This document shows positions 13,001 through 26,724 of a stretch of 64,000 nt of DNA, piece after piece (positions within the stretch are counted from its first letter, which is position 1; the number at the start of each line of letters is the position of its first letter). The notes beneath the pieces were generated by a model, which was not told where the DNA came from, did not search any database, and saw only the letters and a program-made list of their open reading frames with translations. This DNA comes from Bugula neritina. Taxonomy: Eukaryota; Bryozoa; Gymnolaemata; Cheilostomatida; Bugulidae. Location of the stretch: positions 12,704,698 through 12,768,697 of the forward strand of contig OZ037765.1 in NCBI GenBank assembly GCA_964035545.1, in the 5' to 3' direction. Position numbers and translations under genes: made by a program.

Positions 13001-16000
13001 TGAAGAAGAGTTTTGTATTCTCTACAGACACATTTATATAATTCTAGTTCAAAATTATAAACTTTCCAAATGACATATAAACAGCAATAATGCACATGCA
13101 TATACATGTATAACTTCACCCGGATATCACAAAATACTAATAAGAACAATTGAGTGGTGATCTAAGAGGCCAAAGAGGTCAACCATACAATTCTTTCACT
13201 AGAAATCTGATTTAATCAGTTGCAATATTCGGAGCAGAGAGAAAAAGATAATTTTATGACACTAACTATTTATGACACATTTATTTACTCAATGCCAGAA
13301 ACTTATCTTTTTGGTACTCAACATAACAAAACAGTTTCTAAATTCTATGATTCCTAGGCATGCACTTTAGGCAGAGAATTGTTTGCATATACCAACGGTA
13401 AGACATGTCAACATGTGATGGTCACCAAGTTTAAGAGCAATAGACAACATGTTACAAGGAAGCTCATCTGTTGAGTTAGTTCATGAGGTTACGTGTGCAT
13501 TAATAGTACAATGAGTGAATCCACTGCACTGTGGGCTGTGTAGATTACCTGGAACTCACAAGCTGTTATAACAGCTTTAAGTTGATGGTAGACTTCCTCC
13601 ACAGTTTCTCCACAGACAACCACACCATGATTTCTTAGAAACATGACTTTATTATTGGGCCCGAGATCTCTGGCTATACTTTCTTTCTCCTCGTCGTTCA
13701 CAAGAACACCGCAGTAACTGTGGTAACTCACTTTACCCAGCGAGACAGCTTCTGGAGTGAGTGGTAAGAGACCATGCTTCACTGTGGCTACCTAAACACA
13801 CGACCTTGGATATAACATTCAGCACAAACAACCAGCTCTTTCCTAGTGAGACTTACCTTTTCTTTAAACTATGTATTTATAAAAACACTACAATCTATGA
13901 AATAAAATACAGTGAACAAATGCGTGCAAGTATTGGGTAAGCTGAACACCAAATAACTTAACACCAGTCACCAAAACAACATTTTCCTAATGTATAAAAA
14001 ATTGCAGGTATGTGACACATTCTTAGATCTGCAGGGTTGGAAAACATAACAAGATTTTATGATTTAATAAAGAACATCATTGAATAATTATATTGAATCA
14101 TGTGAGGCTTGCACATGTATTAGCATTACAAGTGCTGCAAACAGTTTCTTCATTTACATAAGATAAAAAGATTTACTTGAAAATTTAGAAAAAGTCAAAA
14201 ATAAAAATAAAGAAATATCACTATATCTAAGGATGGAGTGACATTGTGCAATATTAAGGTATATATATAACTTATGTATAACATTTATATACTGTATTTA
14301 TATACTGTATTTATATACTGTATTTATATACTGTATTTATGCACTGTATGTATATACTGTGTGTATGTAATGTATGTACATTTAACTTACAGCAACTGTG
14401 GAGGAGATGTGAGTGTGTACAATACATTTAACATCTGGCCTGGCCGCGTGTATTGCAGAGTGTAACATAAACCCTGCCTTGTTGACGCCGAGCATTGTGT
14501 TTCCTCTGTCAATAACATTGCCTTGCATATCAATTTTAGCCAAACTACCAGCAGTAATCTCTCCGTACAGCAAACCAAAAGGATTTATCAGGAAATGCTC
14601 TTGGTCTTGAGAAACCCTGGCCTGTAATGAGCCCTGATATGCATAACTGAGGACACATGAGTAGACTATGTAGTAGAAATATGTGATGCCAGCATAAAAC
14701 ATATCAAAGGACGCCCCCAGGTTGTCTAGCATAGAATCACCATTCATAGTTGACATATTTGCCAGGACAGCCCACCAGTTGCACTACACAAACATAACAT
14801 ATTATGTTTAATGACTGAGTAGTAGATTTAGCCTCTTTAACATAGCCCTGGGTTCACTAAACTACCCATACTGTAAACAAAATAGACTTAGATCTGAGCT
14901 AACACATGGCAATGAACTGCATAATAAAAGGACTTTAGTAGAATAGTTTCAATGAACGCTCATTATTATTAGATTTCTTGACTTTGATTTCAAGAAATAA
15001 TAAAATCAATAACCTAGCTTCTAAATTGGTCTACTACCACACAGCATAGCCATACACAACTGGCAGCCCAAACTTACGGTGATGTGGTTGTATATACCCT
15101 GTGTATAGCCATTTATATCCATTAATCTAAAGCAGGAGGCAAGTTTGCATCTCAACTGTCTTTCTCCTTTAGAATAGACTGAGGAGTTAACTCCCCTTAT
15201 GTCAGCTATAGGTATGATAGGGCCCGGAACTAAAAAGCAAAGTACATTTATACATCTTACTATGGTGTCATCAATATTAGTAAATTCTTGGCTGTATACA
15301 GCAAGCAGATGTAGGCACAGTAATGGAGACATTGAGAAAAGCCTGTGTTTTAGATTTTATAATTTCAACCCGAGCCAATCAAATCAAAATTTAATGATAA
15401 AATTAAAGAACTTGGGCTACCTCCATTTCTCCACTACTGTTCCTAAGTGAGCAAGCAGTGGGCAAACATCCCAATGATGAAAGGCATATTTAGTTTAAGT
15501 TACTCTCCTGGCTACACGGCATACTTGGTTATTTTATCACTTTGCAGTTATTATATAGCAGTTTTATGAGCAATACAGATGTTATCTCAAGCCTATGTAA
15601 GTGTATAATTATTCCTTTGATTCAATAGTAAGAGCAATTACAAACAAGTGACCTAGAAACTGGTGAGCAAGATGCAGGCTGATTGAGAGCAAGCTGTAGG
15701 GGCCTACCTGAGGCACTGGCAAGTTTAGAGGAAGTCGAACTGGATCCTGGCAGTATAAGTTGTGATATCTGTTGCAGGGCTATGAGACTGGCCGGGTGTG
15801 GCCCTGATTTTAGCTGTTAACAAATAGAATAGGCTAGACTCCAGAGCACCAATGAATTATAAGGTAATGACAGGCATAGATAAAGCACAATCAGTTTAGC
15901 ATATTTCAGTTGTACTATAATGTACAACCTCTTCATTTACTCTTCCAGTAATTAAAATAATTGAACATGCATTACTCAAAATAATGAGTGAACATTTTAA

Positions 16001-19000
16001 AACCTAAAAAGCTTTCAGGCACTTGCCTCCCTGCGACAGCTTTTGCCTGCTGCCTGCTTCTGCAGGTGAGTCAGCTCAGCAATGAGAGCTGACAGCAGCG
16101 TATGACTTGAAGACTTGCAACACAAACTAGCAGCTTCCATGTTCTACAGGCACTGACTATCTCGCCTATGCCCACCCAAATGGCTGGCTCTAACATTCCA
16201 TACCGCAAGCAGCACACATCTGATAGAAAGAGTAGGTAGGTAGACACATAAGACTGAGCTTAACGAGATATCATAAAGAGATAAGACTCCATGAGAAATT
16301 GGAACGTGAAATATTTTGGCAAAGTAATAAAAGGTCTAGAGGTGAAATGCTAAAGGCTGACACGAGGGGAAGGAAGGTATTCCGTTATGATTTATGGTGC
16401 TGCCTACAAACAAGCTTCTGATAATGTGCCCAGCCTTATGTACAGCTGACCTACTAAACCCATTCTATCACATTTCACTCTGGAGTTTCCACTCTACAAT
16501 TCAGTGACTGACTAACTGATAAGATATTTGGTGGGACTCTGAAACTCTGACAGATGAATGATTGAGTTTTAAATAAGATTAAAACTTGACGCATAGGCTG
16601 TTGGCCAGTAAGGATCATGAAGCAATACAGCAGCTAGGACTAGATGCAAGTACAAGTAATATCGAAGGTATACAACCGTCTACTATAAACTGTTTAGTTT
16701 ACAGTATAAACAGTTTTCCCTCACTGGGATGCCTTTACTGTTATGATAAATGTGTTAGGTTGCTGTTATGACTGTGAGTGTAAGTCAGCACACTAACTGA
16801 ACATCATATTCCTAGAAGACATGGGAGAGATACTGTGAATGTGAAATATGTGGAGGGCCATTTTAGATGTTAAGTACAAGGTGCCATGAAGGGTATATAT
16901 CCATGTGTATCCACAGGTTTTCAGCATCGTATAGGTTAGCAGGGCTTCTAGAAGCGATGATATAAATCACCAGGCCAGGAGACATTATGTCTACATCTCA
17001 AGTATCACTTCTCTCAATTGAATGATGAAATGGGCTGAAACGCAGGGCAAGGAAAAGTAATAAAAAGTTATATTTTTAATCTATTCCTAGATTAGAGTTA
17101 GTAGTATTAGGGTATGCTAGGAAAACTGGAGCCAAATATATAATTATGTATTTCCTAGAACAAGCAGGTGTAAGTTGAGGCCAATAGTAGTGTACAACAT
17201 GCAATGTGCTTCAGGAGTATGGAAAGACAGGCAGTGAGGAGAGGGTGGGTGAGGGCAGCATTTAACATACAAGGCAGCAAATACCCCTATCAGTGACTGA
17301 CTGGTGACAGAGGATGACATAACACAGACTCTGTGCAGAAAGCTGCTTGTAGACACTCACACAAAGAGCAACTAAGACAGCATGCCAACTTAATACTCTT
17401 TGGCTATCATCAGCTACATGCTCATGCTGCCATAGAACTATCAGGGGAAGCTGAGGAACTAGCCATCACAATCCACGCAGTAATAACTATAGGACCGACA
17501 GACATACAGACAGCAAATAAACTAACAAACACAAGAGCGATGCATCAACTTTACCAACACTCACTTGAGCACCTGGCGTTGGAACTGTTTCCTACATGGA
17601 GATAATCCAGTGGTGTATATTTTACAAACAATGTTTTATCAAATAGTGTTGGAATATTTTCATATAAATATTACAAATGTGAGTGGACACCAGATGCAGC
17701 ATGGTGATAGAAAATTTGTAGCTATTGCTCCAGGACAACATTTAGACACAAAAAGTCTCGATCCCTACAAGAATACTTTGTGGTACGGGCTTTTCTAAGT
17801 GGGCTAAGGACTCTGTATTCAAGTTTCTGACATGCCCAGTGGCCCTGCTGAGGTTCGAACCCATGACCTAGTACCTACATAGTCAGTGCTTTCTATGTAG
17901 CGAATACATAGCCTAAGGCCTAAGCTAAATAAGTTTCTCTTAAGTCTCTTGCACTACTCAAACCCTGAACTGTCAACAGCGCAGGTTATCTATGCACAAC
18001 AATCAGGATATGATAATTTAGTAGGTAAACCTGCAGGAAATAGGAGTTTTCTTTACTGCTGAATTAACCAATAGTGACACAAACTACTGGTACCATGGCT
18101 ATTCTGTGTAGTTGAATGCAAGCATTAAAAATTTCTGTGGAATGCCATGCTATTCTGATCTCTTGCTACTTCAACTCAACTGTTGATTGGACCATCTAAA
18201 CTGTTTAGTAGACTTTCATGTTCAAATCTCAAGAAATCAGGTAGTTAACAAGGAAGGGAGAATTTATACCAACATAAGCATAATAGTACTTTGCTGCAGG
18301 TAAATCTGTAATCTTGTAACTCGTGTGTGTTTCTTCATAAGCTAGTTATTGAGTATAAAATTATACTGCACGCTGCATTTAAAGTACATGACTGTTATAC
18401 ATATACACAGAGTGAGAACGGCAAACATGCAGTCTAGATGTAAGCTAAAACAAACACAATCAAGTGATATCATACTTGGGTTTCTATAATTTCCTCTAAT
18501 TCCTCACGAAAGGCCTCGCTATTCAGTATCTCAGAGACTCTCTTTCTAGCATCCATAGCCCTCATGTCTTCCCGCACCTCAACTGATTTCATCAGCTCTC
18601 GCTCTCTAATCGGGTCATCTGGGTCTACAGGAAAAAAAGTATACTTGCACAAACATAGCTGTAGACAGATCAGTCATTTCTATTAGTTTAGTCACTCTCA
18701 TGCTAGCCTAGTTGCACCACAGTTTAGGAATCTATTAGAGAATAACAGCAGCATTGAGGTGCTTTTTGTCCAACTGAATACTCCGCTACATGCACCCAAC
18801 AGATTTGGACAGGATACTTGCTGACTATGTCCATCATACACGCTGCTGCCTGTGGCATCCGGACTGTTATTTGCATTGTTCTAGTTACTAATAGAATGAC
18901 TAAAAGTGTGCATTAACAAGTCAGCTGAGAAGAGTAGCTTTTATGAAACACATTTTTACGCACACCTGTACAAAAATGGAGGTAAATTGAAATTAACATA

Positions 19001-21240
19001 ATAAGCTGCATCAGCTGAATGATATTAATTTTGGTGAGATCACAGTAATAGATCTACTCCATACTACACTAACTACACTCCATATCAGCAATGGAAACAA
19101 TCTACAAAACTTTAAAAGTCTAAATAGAAGTAATTAAATATGAGAGGATTGGGACAGTTATAATGGCTACAAGTAGGGCGATAGCAGTTTTCCTACAGTA
19201 TTAAGGGGGGGGGGGGGCAGCATCGGACCAATCACTCTTTTAAATTCATCTGTATACGTTGTGCAGATTAACTAGCTTAGTTGCCTAACTAAAGCTCTTT
19301 ATCTACAACTCTGAGCTTCAAAATCAATATAATGGCAGTTAGATGCTGTAAGCAACACTAGCAAGCATTACGATGCCAACATACTAACAGTAAGTTATGA
19401 GCAATACCAATGCAATTATTCTATTATTACAATGCATATCATTGTGAGCTTATGAATGATGGGAGGTTATTGAGTGACAGCACCGTAAATAAATCTCTAG
19501 CTGCCACTAGCTAGATAATACGCGAAGGTTTAGTAGCAGCCCCAATCGAACTTTGACCTTTATATAAGACTGCCAGTAGTTGTGAAGGAGATATCGGAGT
19601 TGGGAGACAATGCTAACACACTCCTCCCAAAAGGCTGGTCACTGCATTACATGCCAAGTATGTGTATCAAAACATTTCAAAAGTAATTTGCCACTTCATG
19701 TCATTACAGGGAAGAGTTTATTTTACTAGATAAATCTGGGGATGTCAAGTGCCAGAGAACAGACCGAATTCTTCGAGATAACATTCGGTCTAGCAGTCAA
19801 GTCAAGAGTATTATGTAGAGAGTGTGATAATGTTGGCCTAATCAAACACAACTAGTCGGTGTGAGAAGGAGTTAATACGATAGTGTGCCCCTTTAAGGAC
19901 TTGTATATCTAAATACTTTGCTCTGAGTATAACCTGGCTTACACTGGCATTCCTCTACTGTACCAGCTAGTGAGTCATGTTCCAACTTACCAAATTCCTC
20001 TGCATCAGGCACTATGCTACTACCTAAGTCGCTATTTTCTATTAATATTGCAGAACGTGGCACTTCTCCATCTATCTGAATACAGACAAGCTCTTCCTCC
20101 ATAGTTGGTGTATATGACGTTAAGTTGATTACTCAGTAAACAGTAATAATTCAACTGAAAATAAGACTCCTCTAGCAGGGAGCTTGCTAGTCACTCAACA
20201 ATGCATTTATTAATATTGTTTCAAGATATGAATTAAACAGTGAAAGTGAAGTTCTATTGGATGCTAAGCCTCAAGGGAAAGATTGAGATTTTTACAGTTA
20301 TCTTTATCTCAGCTGCTAGATGATTCAACAAATGGCACTATCAGCCCCCCCCCTCCACTGCATTTTTAACTTCAAAGAGAGTTTAGGGCTACAGAAAAAA
20401 CTATAGTCTTGGCCTTAAATACACTACAGCTAGAGGAAAACCTTGCGGGCTGTTTGCTAGCAAAGCATACCTCCATGTAAACGTAGCCCAGAATGCTACA
20501 ACAAGCTCTGCCAATGACCTAGTTTACAGTCTAGAGTAGCTAGTCTGTATACTCTAATCATTATATTATTATCAATATCTAGAGAGCGGCCTCCTGGGAT
20601 AGTAGGCATAATAACTGTAGTAACTACTAACTAGTACAGCATGACCTAAACTGCAGTTAGGTTTTTACTGCATAATAATGATTTAATACGTATGCATACG
20701 ACATAAAACTGTTCATGCACTACAGCAGCTGCTACCAGCTACCCTTTCAAGTCAGGTTGGTTGTCACATGGAAATGTTAGCAGGAATAATGATATTAATT
20801 GATGATTCATACAGTTGACTGCTAAAGCTTAGCATTGTGGTATGTTATTTATATCTGGTTAAAATCATCTCTGGGTAAGTCCTTCCACCCACGAGTTGAG
20901 GCCTAAACTCACCCACTCATTATCAAATGTATAATGTGACCGGCAGGTTAATATCAGTTCCCTGCTTCAACTGACTGAAACAGCTACATTTAGCAACAGA
21001 TTGATCAGCAGGGCAAGCATTGGTTAGATGTGGCAAATTTCTCAGGGTAGACTCTTGCCAAAGGAAACCATTAACAAATCGGAGTGGATTAAAAAACTCA
21101 AAGAGATCATTATGCATACATTGATAAGTATACATCTATACAAGGTGGCCAAGCTTCACATATACATGCTACTCACCGAAAGTTTTAGGATCTATAAATC
21201 TGGGTGGTCCTTCACCATTTACGTGACCGTTGGAAGCCAT
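4097..21240 (-). CDS. Adducin, full length, about 800 aa
   Basis: Adducin caps actin filaments and recruits spectrin at the membrane skeleton. Exons, 5' to 3' on the - strand: first exon 21177-21240 or 19991-20102; 18476-18624; 15708-15813; 15078-15229; 14391-14621; 13549-13791; 12742-12903; 12346-12476; 10876-11005; 8803-8916 and/or 8602-8718; 7955-8041; 7277-7505; 7002-7097; 6605-6676; 5830-5922; 5385-5510; 5046-5063; 4408-4481; 4097-4222. Phase closes at every junction (2403 nt with exon 8803-8916). Family landmarks: KRVSEIL in the N-terminus; the class II aldolase-like head (NHIT, EHFLINPFGLLY, RNHGVVVCG); the neck (FEAEMRRLDNAGYRTGY); a tail segment NPFDKMSDEELKDYE; and a Lys-rich MARCKS-like end with KKARMPSFSFGKKK. 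Head HxH (HTH) is present. The boundaries of the short tail exons (5046-6676) are the least certain. Confidence 0.93.
5046..5063 (-). CDS. Candidate 18-nt micro-exon in the adducin tail
   Basis: Only an acceptor at the complement of 5064-5065 gives an open frame (QRKPKK) between exon 5385-5510 and exon 4408-4481. The stronger-looking AG just upstream would put a stop in frame. Skipping the exon also keeps the frame, so it may be optional. Confidence 0.4.
8602..8718 (-). CDS. Adducin tail exon, duplicate copy b
   Basis: A 39-codon exon flanked by AG and GTAGAC, phase 0 at both ends. It starts with Trp and contains VRIENRNQFAPQGSNPKE, closer to the usual adducin tail than copy a. Alternative use of a or b changes about 38 residues without shifting the frame. 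Confidence 0.78.
8803..8916 (-). CDS. Adducin tail exon, duplicate copy a
   Basis: A 38-codon exon flanked by AG and GTAAGA, phase 0 at both ends. It starts with Trp and contains KNQFAPLGGERLEM, the adducin tail NQF-x-P core. It is homologous to copy b, which starts 84 bp downstream. Either copy, or both, keeps the frame from exon 10876-11005 to 7955-8041. Confidence 0.75.
14284..14349. repeat. 13-bp tandem repeat, five copies
   Basis: The unit tttatatactgta repeats at 14284, 14297, 14310 and 14323, with a variant copy at 14336. It lies in an adducin intron about 40 bp from the donor of exon 14391-14621. Confidence 0.85.
17835..17905 (-). repeat. tRNA-like relic with an intact B box (SINE or pseudogene candidate)
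   Basis: The self-complementary ggttcgaacc at 17852-17861 matches the tRNA T-arm/B-box consensus. On the - strand it is preceded by a tRNA-like stretch (AAAGCACTGACTATG...AGGTCATGG). I could not fold a full cloverleaf with paired acceptor ends, so I call it a relic in an adducin intron. Confidence 0.35.
19991..20102 (-). CDS. Adducin alternative first coding exon 1b
   Basis: ATG at the complement of 20100-20102 opens 37 codons (MEEELVCIQIDGEV...), ending ...EEF plus one base before GTAAGT. The phase is the same as exon 1a, and both end in Phe before the split codon that exon 2 completes as Asp. An alternative N-terminus from a second promoter is the simplest reading. No acceptor was needed to explain it. 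Confidence 0.6.
21177..21240 (-). CDS. Adducin alternative first coding exon 1a
   Basis: ATG at the complement of 21238-21240 opens 21 codons (MASNGHVNGEG...), ending in codon phase 1 at a GTGAGT donor. The split codon joins exon 18476-18624 and keeps the frame open. This is the distal first exon. An in-frame alternative lies about 1.1 kb closer to exon 2. Confidence 0.7.
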
Positions 21241-23160
21241 TATATTCCTTGTATAGTCAATAATTTGTTGTGCAAATAATGGAGTGGAGTCTGTTATTCA
21301 AGTTTACAAGTCACACCAGCTGCAACAAAGCACAATACATAGTGCAATCATATGATATTACTCTAAAGTCTAATAGAAGACCCTTATAATGAAAATACAA
21401 TTATTCCAGCTGGATATAAAGCTAATAAGCAGTGAGCATTTGTTGTGTCTACAGTAGCCATGATCTGTTATTAGGCATTTTCTGCCAGTAAAAATCTGCT
21501 AAGCAACATAATGCATATTAGAAAGGGCAACGATACAGTACAACCAGGTTTACAGTGACTGCCTTTCACTAGTAGCCAACAGTTACTGTTTGAAAGTTAA
21601 TAGAACAACAGTTAGTATCTAATCTACATTAATTGCTAATTACAGAAGAATGTACAGGTGATGGGGTTATTCAGAGCTGAACAGTTGTTTGTCTAAGACA
21701 AAATCAAAATAATTATGCCATGCAAATATCGACTTTGTATCCATCAGCTAATAGCAGTGACAAGGCAAAGCCACAACTATGTCTTTCTGCTTAGAGAAAC
21801 ATTAAGTTAACCTGGCCCAACACAAAAATTACCCACCTTTAATGTTTTCATGGCTTTAAATTCATTCAAAGTATTCTAAAAACATAACATAAGCTACAAG
21901 TCTTCAATTTGCAATTTTTGGGTTTCACAGGATTCAGAGACAAGTAATTGGAAGTGGACAAATTGTTCAAAATATATTGAGCATCCCATAAACTGGTTAA
22001 TGTAGTCAATTACAATAGCTGGATGCAGACTCATTTTAGAATAAATTACAACAAAATAATGACATGTATTGCAAGTTAGTCTCAAACTCTATTTTATGCA
22101 CTACAAGTCCCGGTTTAATGGCAATTCTAACAAAACTTCCTGAAAATAAAATTTTAAATAAATTGAAATAAAAACAATATAAATTTAAATAAACTTTACA
22201 AACTGAAAATAAATTTAAATAAACTGAAGACCTGAATAATTTAATATACATGACTGTTTTTTAAATTAAGAACACTTGTAGCTCAGGTAAAGATTGAGTG
22301 TAGGTGCATACATAGGAATACATGATTGAGTTTAGGAAAGGTTCATACAAAACACAAAACTTGACAGCCTGATAAAAAATAATTATCAATAGCAATTATA
22401 GTTTTAACATGAAAATAGAACTTAGTTACAGATAATACTAATAATCAATTGATTTACTCTAGTGGTAAGTCAAAAATAATAACAAATTTCAACAAAATAT
22501 TATAGTTAAAAAGTAAATCGACACTAACCCACTGATTTTTGAAAATAATCACAAAGACCTTTACAAATAGAGTCACATCAACAACTAGCAGGTAAAGTCA
22601 ATGTCACCCTCAGTCAACACAGAAGAGAATATTAACAAACACCTGTTTATTACCATCAATGCAGATGACACTATATAATATATGCAACTAGTTAGCTGAG
22701 GCATCGAGAAAGTACTAAACATAAAATTTGACACCATTTTATAAGTAATCAAAACTAAATTGATCGATAAAGCATTCATATTCATAATTGCTATCAGAAA
22801 ATTACGGCAGTAAATGACAATATCAACAATAAGATATACTAAAAGTTGTATGTCATTTGATACTAATGTTTTACATAGGTGTCATTTGGTTGACAAATAC
22901 TTGATTTTGCTATCTGTGATTTGCATAAGTGTAATCAAGTAAGCTTCAAGTAACAACACAAAAGAAAAGCAAAGTCAAAGTAACGATTTAATTTCAGTTT
23001 ATAGAATCAGTTGACTCATCTCCAACTCTGGTCTGTGATATTGACACAGAAGTCTCATGGCAACAGAACAATAAGCCTACAAGACTATAATGAAATACTA
23101 ACATGTTAATTTTACTAACATTTTATTTCATATAAGTATTACTAGAATTAAAGCATTCTT

Positions 23161-23208
23161 GAGTTACAGATTGAGTTACAGATTGAGTTACAGATTGAGT
23201 TGCAGTTA
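23161..23208. repeat. 12-bp tandem repeat, four copies
   Basis: gagttacagatt repeats from 23161; the fourth copy is diverged (gagttgcagtta). Confidence 0.85.
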
Positions 23209-23399
23209 GAGTTACATTTACTTATATTTACTCTCACAGACAGGGTCAGTCTCGTATCAAGGTGTTAGCATAAATGTCCATAAGATAAAGTTAGGCATGA
23301 GACTGCACATAATTATGAGTTCCAGGATGAGTATAGGTCAAACTCAATGTCAATTAAAAACAGCATTACTATTACCAAGGCAATGTTAACAAAACTCAC

Positions 23400-24560
23400 T
23401 AAAAGTAAAAACCTAATTGTGCCTTTATGTGAATGTCATCATGATTGTGATCGATTGCCAATTTGAGTCTGTGATTTATGTCTGGATTAATGTGATTATG
23501 ATCATCATTTGAAATATAATTCTATACTAATTGACATAGTGATACTGATGTTGGTAATAAGTCTAAGACTAATATGAATATCAAATTCAATATCACTTCA
23601 ATATGCCAAGTTTAAAAGTAAATATGCCATGAGTATAGTTATGGTAATAGTTATAGTAATCAGTGTTATTAACATTATTATTGTAAATATAAGTAATAGT
23701 TTAATAATCAGTTATACTTATAGTATTCAGTAGGAATATAAATATCAATATGAATATAAATATCAATATGAATATAAATACCACAATCATAATCATAATG
23801 AGTACGATTTACTTTAAGATTATCCTCAACCTTAAATTCAACTTCAAGAATAAGTGACTGTGACTACCAGTATGAATATGATTATGAATATGATTATCAG
23901 AAGCAGGACCATCATTATGATTATTATTATTATAATTTAATTATAATAATTAGAATCATCATCACTTGGACTTAATATTTAAAGCTAGTGTCAAAATAAA
24001 AAAGCTATTTGACATTTCTATGACCCTCAGTATGATATTGATACTGAGTATCACCATCAGATTACTATCAGTATCGCTATTATTAGTATTAGTATTGCAT
24101 TCACTATGAGAGTATGACTATGAGTATCAGTGAATCTATCACTATCAGTGTATTGCATAACTTCACTATAACTAATACTAATAGTAATAGTACTAATACT
24201 AATAGTAATAGTATTACTAATAGTAATACTATTACTATTAGTATTACTATTAGTAAATAGTATTATTATAAGTATTAGTATAAGTATAAGTTCGCCGTAT
24301 TACTATTAATTACGTTGTCGTTTACAGTATTACTATGTCTATAGTCATAGTGTTGGTATAACTTGTACTATAAGTATAAGTTACACTTACAGTACAAGTT
24401 AAACTTAAAGTTAATGTTATACACTCACACCGTTATACCTATAGAGTATAGTTATACTTATACTATAACTATAAGTTATATAAGTTAATGTTATAGTTAT
24501 AGTTATAGTAATACTAATACTAATAGTGTATAAGTATAACATTACTCATTACTGTAACTA
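23400..24560. repeat. Cryptic simple-sequence block with hairpins
   Basis: Degenerate units such as actattagtatt and tatagttata fill more than 1 kb. A perfect hairpin has 24-nt arms at 24194-24217 and 24223-24246 with a 5-nt loop. An 18-bp unit (aatatgaatataaatatc) repeats about three times near 23733-23782. Confidence 0.75.
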
Positions 24561-26446
24561 ATTTTAAAGTATTAGAAATAGATAATCAATAAAACAGTTA
24601 ACTTGTTGCACGGTTTACTTTTTGCTACACACTTTAACAACCGCTTAAAGTTAAGACTATCTTTATAAGAATTTGAAAGGGTATGACCTTGCAGTTGCTC
24701 CACTTGCAGCAATTTCCTTCCTTTACCGCAAATTTGATCTGTGAGAAGAATTTACCATGCACTTGTCAAAACCCAAACTTAGCAAATTTTCAGACCTTTA
24801 AAACATCGAAAATATACCTCAACTTTCAACTTCGCCAAAATACTTTAACGAGCAGATAACTCTCAAGCTACAGAAATATCTGCTACTTGTTGAACCAAAG
24901 AGTAATTATAAAACTGCTCATACAGTCACTAATTAATACCTGTTCAGAATTATCTCCACTTCATCAAAAAATCATGAAACCATCACTCGTTAACATAACT
25001 TTATAATTATACAGTTTTATGCACTTTTATATGCATTATATGACTTGAAATGAGTAAATTGTAATATTAAGCAACATGTATAAATTATATTCACATTTGA
25101 ACCGGATTAAAATAATATTTTATTTGAAAGTACACAGTTTATTGTATAATCACATGCAAATAATGATTGATCAAAATTTATAAGAGTTAGATACAAGCAA
25201 CAAAATAGTGAAAATACATATTTTGCCTGTTCTCTACAGTGGTATTTTGATCATTCTTAGCATTAACATTACATGGCCGCCTAAATTCTAAAGTTACTGT
25301 CCTGCTGATCAATTCTTAATTAGAAAGAGGTTGGCTTGTAAGAATAGGATGAGAATTTAATTACTTTGCATGCTAAACTGATCACGCTGCTGCTTTAATA
25401 GTCTATGCATAAACTTTTTGTCTGATTAAATTTTTCCAAAGAATAAATGCATATAAACTGCTACAATTTTTTGCCACAATTTTCAAATACAGTTTATAAA
25501 AAAAAGTTTAACATTCATTTTACAGTAGTAATATAACTCTTCATTAATTTCATAACTTTAGTATTTGAATCAGAAACATTCCATTAGAGTTTAGACTGAT
25601 TTACATTAATATAACTTGAATTTCTATTATTAAAAGCAGATTATTTCAAATTACTGTTTCATAGCAGATACTCTATAAATTTCAAAGTTGCGATTATTTT
25701 TTATCTTTACGAAAAAAGGACTATATAGCAGGTTTAGTTCCCATGTGTAAGTACTGAAACTGGTATTACTTAGATAGCATTAATACACAATTAGTCTGCA
25801 TAACAGCTTCATATAAATATTATTGATGCAAACACTAGTACCATTACAAACAATAGTTCAATAATTTATGAGCATATAACATATATCTAGCAATAGAATA
25901 TAAAATGATATGCCAACTACATGTAACCGCAATAACTATAATAGCAAATGTGTGAGGTGCTACTGTATATCAACCAATGATTGCCCATAACTTTCATAAG
26001 ATCTCACTCAGAGCATCTCAAAAAAGTTAAAAACAGAAATACAATACAACAAGTATACAACTAAGAAAGAGAATACAATAAATCTGATGCAGTGTGCTGT
26101 GTAAGTTATATTATAACAAGCAGTTGACTAGTTTCAGAAGTTACAAAATCAGACAAATTGTGTTACATGTATATATGTATGTATAAAAAGCAGACAGCAC
26201 AAGGCATGAAACAGAAAGTTAAATACAAAATGTTGGGTTTAGGTGCTAAAAATAATAATAACAATTTAAGATAATTCTGTCGATAGTTCTAATGATATTG
26301 GTCCGTCTCCATAATATATTGCAGATCTGCACCTGCATCATAAAATTATAGCATTTATTAATAAATAACTACATGTTATACTGTTGCTAGAACTTTGAAA
26401 TATATTTAAAGTATATATACTATTATAACTCTCTTGTAATTGTTTT

Positions 26447-26449
<3 letters not shown>

Positions 26450-26529
<80 letters not shown>
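26450..26529. repeat. (TA)n microsatellite, about 40 units
   Basis: An uninterrupted run of alternating T and A, just downstream of the stop codon of the second adducin. Confidence 0.95.
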
Positions 26530-26533
<4 letters not shown>

Positions 26534-26534
26534 T
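26529..26534 (-). terminator. Candidate poly(A) signal AATAAA of the truncated adducin
   Basis: TTTATT on the + strand is AATAAA on the - strand. It lies about 190 bp after the stop codon at 26725-26727 and abuts the (TA)n run. Confidence 0.4.
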
Positions 26535-26724
26535 ACAAGTCAGGAAAAATGACATAAATTGCAATGTTTTTTCCGTTAATATATTATTCATTCATTCACA
26601 AAGTCTCACAAATATTAGTCAATACTATTGGTTTCGAAAAAAAACTTTTTGAAAATGGTTTAATTAAATGTTAGAAACATTGCTATACAAACCCATCAAA
26701 AAGAATAAGTTGTATACTATCTAT

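Larger units (their letters stand above)
21241..26724. other. Non-coding region between the two adducin genes
   Basis: No exon with adducin or other family similarity was found on either strand. It should contain the promoter of adducin exon 1a and the 3' UTR of the second adducin. Its centre (about 23160-24560) is made of simple and cryptic TA-rich repeats. The rest is AT-rich and unremarkable. Confidence 0.5.

Noticed and set aside
17333-17605. 90-codon + strand open frame in an adducin intron
   Set aside because: No family similarity, no start context or splice partner, and it lies inside a well-supported intron on the opposite strand.
22036-22785. Hydrophobic - strand open frames upstream of adducin exon 1a
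   Set aside because: AT-rich codons give Phe/Leu/Ile-rich products by chance; no splice consistency.
23161-24560. Possible CRISPR-like array in the repeated region
   Set aside because: Repeats are contiguous or degenerate simple units without unique spacers, and the genome is eukaryotic.
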